Positions 27,001 through 36,092 of a stretch of DNA of 64,000 bases are shown here, one piece after another. This DNA is from Novosphingobium terrae (GTDB lineage Bacteria; Pseudomonadota; Alphaproteobacteria; Sphingomonadales; Sphingomonadaceae). The stretch covers positions 3,286,001 to 3,350,000 of the forward strand of contig NZ_JABVZR010000001.1 of assembly GCF_017163935.1 (NCBI RefSeq). Reading direction: 5' to 3'. The stretch's first letter is position 1; every line of letters begins with the position of its first letter. Made by a program: the position numbers and the translations under genes. The notes below the pieces were generated by a model. The model saw only the letters and a list, made by a program, of their open reading frames with translations. It was not told the origin of the DNA and did no database searches.

Positions 27001-27801
27001 TTAACCTTCTTGAACGTCCACCACAGCTTCTGCCGCCTTCGTCTTGGCGTCACGCTTTTCGGTGAACCACATAAAGATCATGGTCCCTTCGAAGAGGACC
27101 AGCAGCGGCACCGCCAGCATCAGCTGGGAGCTCACATCAGGCGGGGTCAACAAAGCCGCCGCCGCCACGATCGCCACGATCACATAGCGCCGCGCCCCGA
27201 CCAACTGAGCACGCGTCACCAGCCCAGCGGTGTTCAGCAGCATCAGCAACACGGGCAACAGGAAGCTGACCCCGAAGGCCAAGATGAACTGCATCACCAA
27301 GCCAAGGTAATCGCCGGTGGAGGGCAGCGCTTCCAGCTTCAACCCGCCCATTTGACCACTAAAGCCCAGCAGCCAGCGAAGAGCTGGCGGCAGGACAACG
27401 TAATAAGCCAGCGCAGCACCAGTCAGAAAGAAAATCGGCGTGGCGATCAGAAACGGCAGGAAAGCCTTCTTTTCCTTGGCATAGAGGCCGGGAGCCACAA
27501 AGGCCCAGAGCTGGTTGGCCAGCACGGGGAAGGACAGAATGAAACCCGCAAAAAATGCAACCTTCAGTTCCACGAAAAAGGCTTCATAGAGCTTGGTGTA
27601 GACCAGCCTGCCCTGCCCATTGGGAAAAGCAGCGGCCAGCGGGGCCACGAGGAAGGCGAAGATCGGCTTCACAAAATAGAAGCATACGCCGAAAGAAACC
27701 GCCAGCGCGACGATGCAGCGCATCAGTCGAGAGCGCAACTCTATCAAATGTTCGAGCAGCGGCGCCTGCGACTCGTCGATATCCTTGATTTCAAAGGCCA
27801 T
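27001..27801 (-). CDS. tatC: Sec-independent protein translocase TatC
   Basis: Core receptor of the twin-arginine translocase, reading RR signal peptides. The 266 residues have six hydrophobic helices. Typical features are the N-terminal APLLEHLIELRSRL (the E and R of the HLxELRxR motif), FFVELKVAFFAGFILSFPVLANQLWAFVAPGLYAKEK and the ALPSTGDYL periplasmic segment. It follows tatB by 36 bp in the tatA-tatB-tatC order. The C-terminal tail is charged and slightly longer than in E. coli. Confidence 0.96.
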   Translation of the reverse strand: MAFEIKDIDESQAPLLEHLIELRSRLMRCIVALAVSFGVCFYFVKPIFAFLVAPLAAAFPNGQGRLVYTKLYEAFFVELKVAFFAGFILSFPVLANQLWAFVAPGLYAKEKKAFLPFLIATPIFFLTGAALAYYVVLPPALRWLLGFSGQMGGLKLEALPSTGDYLGLVMQFILAFGVSFLLPVLLMLLNTAGLVTRAQLVGARRYVIVAIVAAAALLTPPDVSSQLMLAVPLLVLFEGTMIFMWFTEKRDAKTKAAEAVVDVQEG

Positions 27802-27837
27802 GCTGCAGGAAACTCACCGAGGAATTTGGAGCGGAGA

Positions 27838-28272
27838 TCAGGACAGGATTTCAGGCTGCGACGGGCTTTTCGCCTCGCCATGCGGGGCCTGATGGTGAGC
27901 AACATCGGTAGCAGGCACAGCGCTTGGCGCCACATCATTGTGCGCGGCACCGTGGCCTTCATGGCCCACCTCGCCTACGGAGAGCGGTTCGGTGGGGGCA
28001 TGGGCGGTCACTTCGGACGGAAGGGCGGCCACAGGGGCCTGCGCCTTCATGATCGCCTCATTCTGCTCGCGCCATTTCTTTTCCATGTCCTCCAACTCGG
28101 CTTCGCGGATCATGGTTTCGATGCCGGAGCGGAAATGGCCCGAGATGCGGCGCATCTTGGCCATCCATTTGCCTGCAGCGCGCATGGCGCGCGGCAGGTC
28201 CTTGGGGCCGATGACCACAACGGCCACCACCGCCGTCAGCAGAAATTCCGAAGGATCGATGTCAAGAAACAT
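27838..28272 (-). CDS. tatB: Sec-independent protein translocase TatB
   Basis: 144 residues: N-terminal membrane helix (DIDPSEFLLTAVVAVVVIGP) with the conserved Glu and GPKDLP hinge, an amphipathic helix (RAMRAAGKWMAKMRRI), then a charged helical part and a polar, low-complexity tail. It forms the TatBC receptor. tatA lies 13 bp upstream and tatC 36 bp downstream. Confidence 0.95.
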   Translation of the reverse strand: MFLDIDPSEFLLTAVVAVVVIGPKDLPRAMRAAGKWMAKMRRISGHFRSGIETMIREAELEDMEKKWREQNEAIMKAQAPVAALPSEVTAHAPTEPLSVGEVGHEGHGAAHNDVAPSAVPATDVAHHQAPHGEAKSPSQPEILS

Positions 28273-28285
28273 GAAGCGGCGCGGC

Positions 28286-28537
28286 TCAGTTCTGGGTCGT
28301 GCCGGTTTCGCTCTGGTTCTTGACAGGCTCCGGGGCTACGGGCGCCTGCGTGATCTGGGCGGGAGGCGCGGTCGGCGTGGGGGCGGCGCGCGGGGTGCCG
28401 TCCTCATTCATGCCTTCCTTGAAGCTTTTGATTCCCTTGCCGAAATCACCCATCATTTCGGAAATCCGGCCCTTGCCGAACAGCACCAGCACCACCAGCG
28501 CCAGCACGATCAGATGCGGAAGCGACAGACCCATCAT
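28286..28537 (-). CDS. tatA: Sec-independent protein translocase TatA
   Basis: 83-residue pore subunit: short membrane helix (LPHLIVLALVVLVLFG), FGKGRISEMMGDFGKGIKSFKEGM amphipathic helix and an acidic/Pro-rich tail. First gene of the tatABC set. It lies about 110 bp downstream of scpB on the same strand, so it may belong to the same transcription unit. Confidence 0.96.
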   Translation of the reverse strand: MMGLSLPHLIVLALVVLVLFGKGRISEMMGDFGKGIKSFKEGMNEDGTPRAAPTPTAPPAQITQAPVAPEPVKNQSETGTTQN

Positions 28538-28649
28538 TGTTCTTGCTCCAAATATCTCGCCGGGCCCTCAGCTCGCACCGGCGCCCTCTCACAGACTCTA
28601 GATAGGGACTTTCTTGTCCTTCCGCCAGTAGTCTGCGCGTATAGGTTCA

Positions 28650-29270
28650 TCAGGATGGGTCAGATGCCCCATCGTCAGGGTCAACCGCGCGATCGGCTGC
28701 GGGGGTTTTGCCCGCCATGGCTTCCTCGAAGGCGTCCTCCACCGGATCGAGCAGGCCCGCGGCGCGCAGATCGTCGATCCCTGGCAGATCGCGGCGACTG
28801 GCGAGGCCGAAATGGGCGAGGAAGGCCGGGGTGGTGGCATAGATCACCGGACGGCCCGGCACCTCGCGGCGCCCGGCGGCGCGGACCCAGCCCGCCTCCA
28901 TCAGCACGTCCAGCGTGCCCCGCGCGGTCTGCACGCCGCGGATCGATTCGATCTCCGCGCGGCTGACCGGCTCGTGATAGGCGATCACGGCGAGGCATTC
29001 GGTGGCGGCGCGCGAGAGCTTGCGTGGCTCTTCATGCTCACGGCGCAGGATATGGGCGAGATCGGGCGCGGTCTGGAAATGCCAGCGCCCACCGCGCTCC
29101 ACAAGGTTGATGCCGCGCGTGGCGTAATGCTGCGCCAGCGCCGCCAGTGCGGGCTTCACCGCCACGCCGCCCAGATGATTGGACAAAGCCTCGGGCGTCA
29201 CCGGCCCGGGCGCGGCGAAAAGGGCGGCCTCCACGGCGCGCATGATCTCATCCACCCCTGCCTCAACCAT
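28650..29270 (-). CDS. scpB: Segregation and condensation protein ScpB
   Basis: Winged-helix kleisin-interacting subunit of the SMC-ScpAB condensin. The 206 residues include AALFAAPGPVTPEALS, the LSRAATECLAVIAYHEPVSRAEIESIRGV helix-turn region and PVIYATTPAFLAHFGL, all hallmarks of ScpB. Its start overlaps the end of scpA by 8 bases. The tail after about residue 180 is acidic. Confidence 0.95.
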   Translation of the reverse strand: MVEAGVDEIMRAVEAALFAAPGPVTPEALSNHLGGVAVKPALAALAQHYATRGINLVERGGRWHFQTAPDLAHILRREHEEPRKLSRAATECLAVIAYHEPVSRAEIESIRGVQTARGTLDVLMEAGWVRAAGRREVPGRPVIYATTPAFLAHFGLASRRDLPGIDDLRAAGLLDPVEDAFEEAMAGKTPAADRAVDPDDGASDPS

Positions 29271-30063
29271 GGCCGGCGATCCGTCGCATCTGCAGAGGGC
29301 CGAAGCATTCGTCCTGCACCAGTTCCACCCTGCCCTGCTTGGCCAGCTCCAGCGCCGCCAGAAAGCTGGAGGCCAGCGCCGAGCGCCTCAGCCGCCGATC
29401 GGACCATTCCCCGCTGCTGGCAGGCAGGAAATCCTCCAGCACCATCCAGTCCAGCGTCACGCCCAGCATCGCGCTGACCCGCGCCAGCGCCGCATCCAGC
29501 GTCATCACCTTGCGGTCGCGCACCATATGGACGACCGGCGCGCTGCGCGCCTTGACCTGCCCATAGGCCTGCACCAGCGAGAACCAGTCGCATTGCCACA
29601 GCGCCTTGCGGTCAACCCGCCAGCCTTCCGGAGCCCCACGCTGGAAGGTGTCGCGGCCCAGACGGTCGCGACCCATCAGCCGCGCGGCGGCCTCGCGCAT
29701 CGCGGCCAGACGCTGCAGGCGCAGATGGAGGCGCAGCGCCAGTTCTTCCGGACTGGGGTCTTCCTGCTCCTCCTTGGGCAGCAGCATCGCGGATTTGAGA
29801 TAGGCCAGCCATGCCGCCATCACCAGATAATCGGCGGCGACCTCCAGCTTGAGCGCCTCGGCCTGATCGATAAAGGCCAGATACTGGTCGACCAGATCGA
29901 GAATCGGGATCGTCTTGAGATCGACCTTCTGCCGCCGCGCCAGATCGAGCAGCAGATCGAGCGGCCCCTCCCAACTGTCGAACGCGAGGTAAAGCGCGCC
30001 CTCCTGCGGGGCGCCCGCCAAATCGGGGCCGTCGAGCCCGTCAAGCAGGCCGGGTTCGTTCAT
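29263..30063 (-). CDS. scpA: Segregation and condensation protein ScpA
   Basis: Kleisin subunit of the SMC complex, needed for chromosome organisation. The 266 residues begin with acidic residues and the signature FDSWEGPLDLLLDLARRQKVDL, then ILDLVDQYLAFID and AADYLVMAAWLAYLKSAMLLP, ending with a winged helix (SSFLAALELAKQGRVELVQDECFG). The ATG overlaps the nagZ stop (ATGA). Its 3' end overlaps scpB. Confidence 0.96.
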   Translation of the reverse strand: MNEPGLLDGLDGPDLAGAPQEGALYLAFDSWEGPLDLLLDLARRQKVDLKTIPILDLVDQYLAFIDQAEALKLEVAADYLVMAAWLAYLKSAMLLPKEEQEDPSPEELALRLHLRLQRLAAMREAAARLMGRDRLGRDTFQRGAPEGWRVDRKALWQCDWFSLVQAYGQVKARSAPVVHMVRDRKVMTLDAALARVSAMLGVTLDWMVLEDFLPASSGEWSDRRLRRSALASSFLAALELAKQGRVELVQDECFGPLQMRRIAGHG

Positions 30064-31118
30064 ACGGTGTAGGCCGTGGGATCGGCCCCTGCAGCCAGAT
30101 CGGCGCCCGCCAGTGCGAGGAGAGCATCACGCTTGGCCCATAGCTCTGCCTGAAGCGCGGCATCCAGAGGCCTTGGCCCACGATCATCCGCCAGAGCCCG
30201 TTCCAAGCGCGCCGCGCCCTGCTCCGTCAGCGCAGGCACCGCTCCGGCAATCGCCTGCATATCGGCAATCGTACCCCAGCAATTGAGCACCACATCGCAG
30301 CCCGCCGCCAGCGACAGGCTGGCCTTTTCGGCAATCGTGCCGGTCAGGGCCTTCATATCCAGATCGTCGCTCATCAGCAGGCCATCGAAACCGATGTTTT
30401 CGCGAATAATCTGCTGAATGATGGTGGGCGACTGCGTGGCCGGGCGCTCCGCATCCCACGCCGGATAGAGAATATGTGCCGTCATCCCCGCAGGCGCCTT
30501 GTTCAGCGCGCGAAACGGCGCCAGATCCTGCTCCAGCGCGGCGGCATCCACCTCGACACGCGGCAGGGCCTTGTGGCTGTCCGCCCCGGCGCGGCCATGG
30601 CCCGGCATATGCTTCACGCAACCCGCCACACCCGCCAGCGCCAGCCCATCCAGAATGGCGCGCCCCAAAGCGGCGACCTGCCTGGGCTCTTCACCCAAAG
30701 CCCGGTCCCCGATCACATCATCTGCCCCCGGCACCCGCACATCCACGCAAGGCCAGCAATCCATCGAGATGCCGACCTCCGCCAGATCCATTCCCAGCGC
30801 CTGAGCATGCACCCGCGCCGCCTCAATCGCACTGGCAGGCGCCAGTTGCCATAGCCGCGCAAAGGCCTCCCCAGCCGGATAGCGAGACCATACCGGCGGC
30901 TTCAACCGCGCCACGCGTCCGCCCTCGTGATCCACCGTGACCAGCAGTTGATCGCGGCCATGGATCGAGCGCAGATCGTCAGTCAGTGCACGCAATTGAT
31001 CCCGATCCGCCACATTGCGGGCGAAGAGGATATAGCCCGTCGGGTCCGCATCGCGGAAGAAAGCGCGCTCGTCAGCGGTGAGGGTGTGGCCCGAGAGGCC
31101 GAAAATCGCGGGAAGCAT
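30060..31118 (-). CDS. nagZ: Beta-N-acetylhexosaminidase NagZ (GH3)
   Basis: Cytosolic enzyme removing GlcNAc from anhydromuropeptides in peptidoglycan recycling. The 352 residues include VDHEGGRVARL, the general-acid loop KHMPGHGRAGADSHKALP (the Asp/His dyad of bacterial NagZ) and the nucleophile Asp in LLMSDDLDMKA. In this conserved alphaproteobacterial order it lies between the SPOR protein and scpA. GHE copy 6 sits about 80 bp upstream of its ATG and separates it from the SPOR gene. Confidence 0.95.
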   Translation of the reverse strand: MLPAIFGLSGHTLTADERAFFRDADPTGYILFARNVADRDQLRALTDDLRSIHGRDQLLVTVDHEGGRVARLKPPVWSRYPAGEAFARLWQLAPASAIEAARVHAQALGMDLAEVGISMDCWPCVDVRVPGADDVIGDRALGEEPRQVAALGRAILDGLALAGVAGCVKHMPGHGRAGADSHKALPRVEVDAAALEQDLAPFRALNKAPAGMTAHILYPAWDAERPATQSPTIIQQIIRENIGFDGLLMSDDLDMKALTGTIAEKASLSLAAGCDVVLNCWGTIADMQAIAGAVPALTEQGAARLERALADDRGPRPLDAALQAELWAKRDALLALAGADLAAGADPTAYTV

Positions 31119-31198
31119 GGGGAAACCCTCGCAAACTTGGGGGTTTTGCGCAAGTTTTCGGGGGTGTGGATAAGGGGGATTAAAAAGGAAGGTAAGAT

Positions 31199-31461
31199 GC
31201 GAGGGTCATAACCCTCGCGCTCCCATTAATGTCCACGTTGCGCCTCGGGTTCGGCCAAAGAGCAAGGTCGCTGCGCCGCAGGCAGATTTCCATGCGCAGC
31301 GCTATCGGCTTTCAGGCCTGCGGCGCCTTAGGTGGTGCAGGTGGAGAGCCAAGGCGCACCGAAGCGGCGCCACGTCCCTATCGTCGGAAGACGTTATGGG
31401 AGCGCGAGGGCCCGGAGCATTCCTCTTGAGGAATGCGACCAACCAAAGACTCCCCCCTCGC
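31199..31461 (+). repeat. GHE copy 6: element inside the argS-tat gene cluster, right end interrupted
   Basis: Left palindrome 31199-31218 (GCGAGGGT/ACCCTCGC around CATA). Then CGCTCCCATTAATGTC, CGGGTTCGGCC, GAGCAAGGTCGCTGC, stem GCGCCGCAGGC/GCCTGCGGCGC, GCAGGTGGAGAGCC and CTATCGTCGGAAGACGTTATGGGAGC. The right palindrome is split: GCGAGGG at 31404-31410 and CCCCCCTCGC at 31452-31461 enclose 41 bp. That insert contains its own perfect hairpin, GCATTCCTC-TT-GAGGAATGC (31417-31436). It is 23 bp after the SPOR protein stop and about 80 bp upstream of nagZ, both minus strand. Confidence 0.9.
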
Positions 31462-31483
31462 CCTTCCTACTTCCTAAATCAAA

Positions 31484-32449
31484 TCAATGCTTAACCTGAC
31501 AGGGAATCCCTTCAGCCTTCAGCTTGCTGCACAGGGCACTGCCACCGCCAGCCGCGGCCAGCAGCTGCAGACGGAACACCGTCCCGATATCCGACTGACC
31601 CTGCGTAATCCGGTGGTTCATGCCCTTGAGCATCTCATGCTGCTGCACAAGGTGATCCCAACCCGAACGCGCGGCGGCCTCGTTGGAATAGGCCGCAATC
31701 TGCACCACGCCACCAGCCGGACCTGCATCCTCGGCAGGCGCCGCAGGAGCAGCAGCAGCCGAAGGCTTGGCCCCCGGATTCGCATCGGCCTTCGCATCCG
31801 CCTTGGGCGAATCGATCGGCGCGGCGGGCTTGGGCGCGGAATCGCCTGCCGCCAGCTGGGCCGGGTGATCCTTGCCCTGCGCGGCGGCGAAGCTCGAATC
31901 GCCCGTGCCCTCGAACTGCTTGCCGCCCGGGTTGGCGGGGGCCTGCTTGTAGGGCTGGTCGGTCGCGCCGATCACGCTGCCATCGGCCACGGGAGTCGCG
32001 CCATCCTTGCGGTGGGTGAAAGCGAAGACGCCGCCCACCACCACGCCCAGCAGCAGAATGCCGCCCACGATGGCAGCGATCACGCGGCGGTGATCGACGG
32101 CGTAGTAATCCTCATCATCCCCGGCATTGTCGAGCCAGGGAAGGCGGTCGCGGTCCTGCAGGTTCAGCGTTTCCTCGGTTCCGGCATAGCTGCCGTTCAG
32201 CGCGGCAACGGATTCGGTGCCCTGCGAGGGCCAGCTGTGCTGGTCCCAGGACTGCTCGACCCAGTTCTCGGCGGTCTGCCCGGCGGCATGCGCCGTGTTG
32301 CCCGCCCATTCCTGACCTTGATGGACCTGATCCTGAGCGTGAGCGATCCATTCCTGCCCCTGCTCTCCGGCCTTTTTGGCCAGAGCCTCACGGGCGTCGT
32401 TCAGCCACGGCTCGTTCTGGGGAGGATTGCCTTCATTCTCACCCGACAT
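31484..32449 (-). CDS. SPOR-domain inner-membrane protein
   Basis: 321 residues. A charged Gln/Glu-rich cytoplasmic part comes first, then a membrane segment (about 108-127, VIAAIVGGILLLGVVVGGVFAF). A long Ala/Pro/Lys/Asp-rich periplasmic linker follows, and a C-terminal SPOR domain (about 243-321, GGVVQIAAYSNEAAARSGWDHL...). SPOR domains bind denuded septal peptidoglycan. The gene begins 3 bp after the argS stop, in the order argS-SPOR-nagZ-scpAB-tat that is common in alphaproteobacteria. Confidence 0.9.
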   Translation of the reverse strand: MSGENEGNPPQNEPWLNDAREALAKKAGEQGQEWIAHAQDQVHQGQEWAGNTAHAAGQTAENWVEQSWDQHSWPSQGTESVAALNGSYAGTEETLNLQDRDRLPWLDNAGDDEDYYAVDHRRVIAAIVGGILLLGVVVGGVFAFTHRKDGATPVADGSVIGATDQPYKQAPANPGGKQFEGTGDSSFAAAQGKDHPAQLAAGDSAPKPAAPIDSPKADAKADANPGAKPSAAAAPAAPAEDAGPAGGVVQIAAYSNEAAARSGWDHLVQQHEMLKGMNHRITQGQSDIGTVFRLQLLAAAGGGSALCSKLKAEGIPCQVKH

Positions 32450-32452
32450 GAA

Positions 32453-34195
32453 TCACATCTCCTCGACGGCCTCGACGCCCAGCAGAGCCAGGCCATTGCG
32501 CACAACCTGCCCGATTTGCGTGCCAAGGAAAAGGCGTGCTGTCGTCAATGCGCCATTCTGGGGCAGAATGAAGCGCTTGTCGGGCCGATCGTTGCCGACA
32601 TTCCAGTAGGAATGGAACGCCGAGGCCACATCGGCCAGGAAGAAGGCGATGCGATGCGGTTCGCGCGCGACGGCGGCGGCTTCCACGATGCGCGGGAATT
32701 GCGCGATCAGCTTGACCAGCCCCAGCTCTTCCTCGCCCAGCTGCTCGATAGCGTCGGGCGCGGGGGCAAAGCCCTCTGCCGCCGCCTTGCGCAGGGTGGA
32801 GCGGATGCGCGCATGGGCATATTGCAGATAGAAAACCGGATTGTCCTTGGAGGCTTCCACCACCTTGGCAAAGTCGAAGTCCATCTGGGCTTCCGGCTTG
32901 CGGGTCAGCATGGTGAAGCGCACGACATCCTTGCCGACCTCCTTCACCACATCGGCCAGCGTCACGAAAGTGCCCGAACGCTTGGACATCTTCACCGGCT
33001 CGCCATTGCGCAGCAGGGCGACCATCTGGACCAGCTTGACCTCGAAGGGCGTGGGCTTGCCCTTGGCGCCCGTCATCGCGGCGACGGCGGCCTTGATGCG
33101 CTTGACCGTACCGGCGTGATCGGCACCCCAGATATCGACCAGAGCGTCGGCACTCTGGGCCTTCTGGAAGTGATAGGCCAGATCGGCGCCGAAATAGGTC
33201 CAGCTGCCGTCGGACTTCTTGATCGGGCGGTCCTGATCGTCGCCGAATTTGGTGCTGCGGAACAGCGGCAGGGCGACGGGCTCCCAATCGTCGGGCAGCT
33301 TGCCCTTGGGGGCTTCCAGCTCGCCATCATAGACCAGATCCTGAGCGCGCAGCCAAGCCTCGGCCTCTTCCGGCTTACCGGCGGCCTGCAGTTCGGCTTC
33401 CGAGGAGAAGAGGTCGTGCTTGATGCCCAGCAGCGCCAGATCCTCGCGGATCATGTCCATCATGGTGGCGACGGCCTTGACGCGGAAGATCGCCAGCCAT
33501 TCGGCTTCCGGCGCATCGACATACTTGTCGCCAAATTCAGCCGCCAGCGCCTGACCCACGGGGATCAGATAATCGCCCGGATAAAGCCCTTCCGGGATCG
33601 CGCCCACTTCGATGCCCAGCGCCTCGCGGTAACGAATGTGCGCCGAGCGGGCCAGCACCTGCACCTGAGCGCCCGCATCGTTGACGTAATACTCGCGGAT
33701 CACCTTGTGACCGGCATATTCCAGCAGGCTCGCCAGAGCATCGCCCACCACCGCGCCGCGGCAATGGCCCATATGCATGGGGCCGGTCGGGTTGGCGGAG
33801 ACATATTCCACATTGACCGTGGTGCCCTGCCCCAGCGCCGAACGCCCGTAATCTGCGCCCAGAGCGGCCACGGCGCGCAGCTCTTCCAGCCATGCGGCAG
33901 GCGTCAGGCGCAGGTTGATGAAACCGGGCCCGGCGATCTCGGCGCTTTCCACCAGATCGAGCTTCTCCAGCTCCTCCACCAGCGCCGTCGCCAGAGCGCG
34001 CGGGTTGGTGCCCGCAGGCTTGGCCAGCACCATGGCGGCGTTGGTCGCCAGATCGCCATGCGTGACATCGCGCGGCGGCTCCACCGTCACGGCGGCGCGG
34101 TTCAGGCCAGCCGGCAGCGTGCCCGCAGCCTCCAGAGCATCGAGCGCGGCGGCGACATGGCCGGCAAAGGCGGCATGCAGGGTCTGGGTGGTCAT
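32453..34195 (-). CDS. argS: Arginyl-tRNA synthetase
   Basis: Class I aminoacyl-tRNA synthetase charging tRNA-Arg. The 580 residues include the N-terminal Add1 domain, the HIGH-type motif HMGH (141-144, NPTGPMHMGHCRGAVVGD), the KMSKRSG motif (about 390) and the C-terminal DALR anticodon-binding domain (IRSTLRKAAAEGF). First gene of the minus-strand cluster toward the tat genes. Confidence 0.97.
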   Translation of the reverse strand: MTTQTLHAAFAGHVAAALDALEAAGTLPAGLNRAAVTVEPPRDVTHGDLATNAAMVLAKPAGTNPRALATALVEELEKLDLVESAEIAGPGFINLRLTPAAWLEELRAVAALGADYGRSALGQGTTVNVEYVSANPTGPMHMGHCRGAVVGDALASLLEYAGHKVIREYYVNDAGAQVQVLARSAHIRYREALGIEVGAIPEGLYPGDYLIPVGQALAAEFGDKYVDAPEAEWLAIFRVKAVATMMDMIREDLALLGIKHDLFSSEAELQAAGKPEEAEAWLRAQDLVYDGELEAPKGKLPDDWEPVALPLFRSTKFGDDQDRPIKKSDGSWTYFGADLAYHFQKAQSADALVDIWGADHAGTVKRIKAAVAAMTGAKGKPTPFEVKLVQMVALLRNGEPVKMSKRSGTFVTLADVVKEVGKDVVRFTMLTRKPEAQMDFDFAKVVEASKDNPVFYLQYAHARIRSTLRKAAAEGFAPAPDAIEQLGEEELGLVKLIAQFPRIVEAAAVAREPHRIAFFLADVASAFHSYWNVGNDRPDKRFILPQNGALTTARLFLGTQIGQVVRNGLALLGVEAVEEM

Positions 34196-34234
34196 AGCGA
34201 AAGCCTGTTCATGAACAATCGGGCGAGAACGCCC

Positions 34235-34274
34235 AAAAAACGATCAGCCCCAGCGCCTAAACGGACGCCGGGGC
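34235..34274 (-). terminator. Probable terminator after the lipoprotein gene
   Basis: On the minus strand GCCCCGGCG and CGCTGGGGC pair around a loop (34247-34274), with one mismatch, followed six bases later by TTTTTT (34240-34235). It lies about 45 bp after the lipoprotein stop and upstream of argS. The displaced T-run lowers confidence. Confidence 0.5.
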
Positions 34275-34317
34275 CAATGGCAAGGATTAAGCGGAACGAG
34301 ACCCGTCCCGCGCAGGA

Positions 34318-34977
34318 TCATCGGGTTGCGTTGTAACCCAGCTGGGCATCCGAAAGCTGGAAGCCCACCAGCACCTCGAAGGTGGCCTTGTTGACTGCCG
34401 CCAGCACGCTGGGATCGGCCAGCGGATCAATGGCAGCATCGGCCTCGCCCGACTTGCGGGGGCGCACGATGCGGTCATGGATCGCGCGGTCCAGCGTGGC
34501 TTCCTTCTTGTCGATGGTGGCGGTGCCGTCAGCCGTGGTCTCGGCGCGGTCCTGCCCATCGGCGAAATGGACGGTGGCCGAGCCCAGGCTCTTGGCGATC
34601 ACCACATTGCCGCCGCGCATCACGGTGAAGAAGTAGGGCAGCGTCACATCGCGGGCGCCATGGTTGTCACTGCGGCGCACCTGCACCTTGAAAGTGACAT
34701 GCGACTTCACGGGGCTGGCCTTTTCATCGCATTCCGGGCGCACATCGGTGATGGCGGCCACCAGATCGATGTCCCTGGCGTCAGACGAGCCGGGCACGCG
34801 GAAGGTGGTCATATCGCCGGTGGCATTGGCAATGCCCACCGCCGGGCAGGTGGAGCGCACCGCCGTGATGCCCACGCCTTCGTCCACCACCAGTTCACCC
34901 TTGCCGGAGCAGCCCGCCAGCAGGGCACAAGCCGTTCCAGCAGCAAGAACAGCCATCATACGGGGACGAAAATGCAT
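34318..34977 (-). CDS. Putative lipoprotein of unknown function
   Basis: 219 residues with a lipoprotein signal: MHFRPRMMAVLAAGTACALLAGC, lipobox LAGC with the lipidated Cys at 23. The mature part is beta-rich (SHVTFKVQVRRSDNHGARDVTLPYFFTVM, TFEVLVGFQLSDAQLGYN). It resembles conserved sphingomonad lipoproteins without a named function. The ATG at 34977 has AAGGA upstream. It is divergent from ispH across about 100 bp. Confidence 0.8.
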   Translation of the reverse strand: MHFRPRMMAVLAAGTACALLAGCSGKGELVVDEGVGITAVRSTCPAVGIANATGDMTTFRVPGSSDARDIDLVAAITDVRPECDEKASPVKSHVTFKVQVRRSDNHGARDVTLPYFFTVMRGGNVVIAKSLGSATVHFADGQDRAETTADGTATIDKKEATLDRAIHDRIVRPRKSGEADAAIDPLADPSVLAAVNKATFEVLVGFQLSDAQLGYNATR

Positions 34978-35074
34978 TCTCACGTTCCTTGGAAGTCTCC
35001 GGCATCTTCGATCCGGCGTGTTATCTTGCACGCTGCCCTAGCGGGCCGCGTCGCAAAGCGCTAGAGGCGGCTTC

Positions 35075-36049
35075 ATGAACGCTTCCTTTCCCGATGCTGT
35101 GCAGGCCACTGACCTGCTGCCCCTTCGCCTGCTGATCGCCGCCCCGCGCGGTTTCTGCGCCGGTGTCGACCGCGCCATCGAGATCGTGGAGCGCGCGATT
35201 CTCAAATTCGGCGCCCCCGTCTATGTGCGGCACGAGATCGTCCACAACCGCTATGTGGTGGATCAGCTGAAGGAAAAGGGCGCGATTTTCGTGGAAGAGC
35301 TGGATGAGGTGCCCGATGGCGCCCCGGTGATCTTCTCGGCGCATGGCGTGCCCAAGTCGATTCCCGCCATCGCGGACGAGCGCGGCTTGGACTGGCTGGA
35401 CGCCACCTGCCCGCTGGTGTCGAAGGTCCACCGTCAGGCCGAGCGCCAGATCGACGCCGGCCGCCACATCATCTTCATCGGCCACAAGGGCCATCCCGAG
35501 GTGATCGGCACGCTGGGTCAGGTGCCCGAAGGCACGATCACGCTGGTGGAAACCGTGCAGGACGTGCTGGACCTGCCCTTCACCACCGAGGACGCGCTGG
35601 GCTTCCTGACCCAGACCACGCTCTCTGTGGACGATACGGCGGAAATCGTGCGCGCCCTGCGCAACCGCTATCCCCATATCAACGGGCCCAAGGCCGAGGA
35701 CATCTGCTACGCCACCTCGAACCGTCAGGCGGCGGTCAAGGCGATTGCGCCGCAGGTGGAGCTGCTCTTCGTGATCGGCGCGCCCAATTCCTCGAACTCG
35801 ATGCGTCTGGTCGAAGTCTCCACGCGCGGCGGCACGCCCGCCCGTCTGGTGCAGCGCGCCTCCGAGATCGATCCGGCATGGCTGGACGGCGTCAACACGC
35901 TGGGCCTGACCGCCGGGGCCAGCGCGCCCGAGACGCTGGTGCGCGAGGTGATCGACTTCCTCTCCACCTTCCGCGCCGTCACCGAGGAAACCGTGGTGAC
36001 GACCGAAGAGAAGATGATCTTCAAGCTGCCCCGTCAGCTTGCTGACTGA
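35075..36049 (+). CDS. ispH: 4-hydroxy-3-methylbut-2-enyl diphosphate reductase IspH
   Basis: Last step of the MEP isoprenoid pathway, an Fe-S enzyme reducing HMBPP to IPP and DMAPP. The 324 residues have the three cluster cysteines: [13 protein letters not shown] (C28), [11 protein letters not shown] (C112) and [11 protein letters not shown] (C211). [11 protein letters not shown] and the [13 protein letters not shown] motif are also present. It heads ispH-thrB-rnhA, a gene order common in alphaproteobacteria; thrB follows after 43 bp. Confidence 0.97.
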   Translation: MNASFPDAVQATDLLPLRLLIAAPRGFCAGVDRAIEIVERAILKFGAPVYVRHEIVHNRYVVDQLKEKGAIFVEELDEVPDGAPVIFSAHGVPKSIPAIADERGLDWLDATCPLVSKVHRQAERQIDAGRHIIFIGHKGHPEVIGTLGQVPEGTITLVETVQDVLDLPFTTEDALGFLTQTTLSVDDTAEIVRALRNRYPHINGPKAEDICYATSNRQAAVKAIAPQVELLFVIGAPNSSNSMRLVEVSTRGGTPARLVQRASEIDPAWLDGVNTLGLTAGASAPETLVREVIDFLSTFRAVTEETVVTTEEKMIFKLPRQLAD

Positions 36050-36092
36050 CAACTTGGGTCAGTTGACTGAATAACAGACTTTCGGGGGAATC

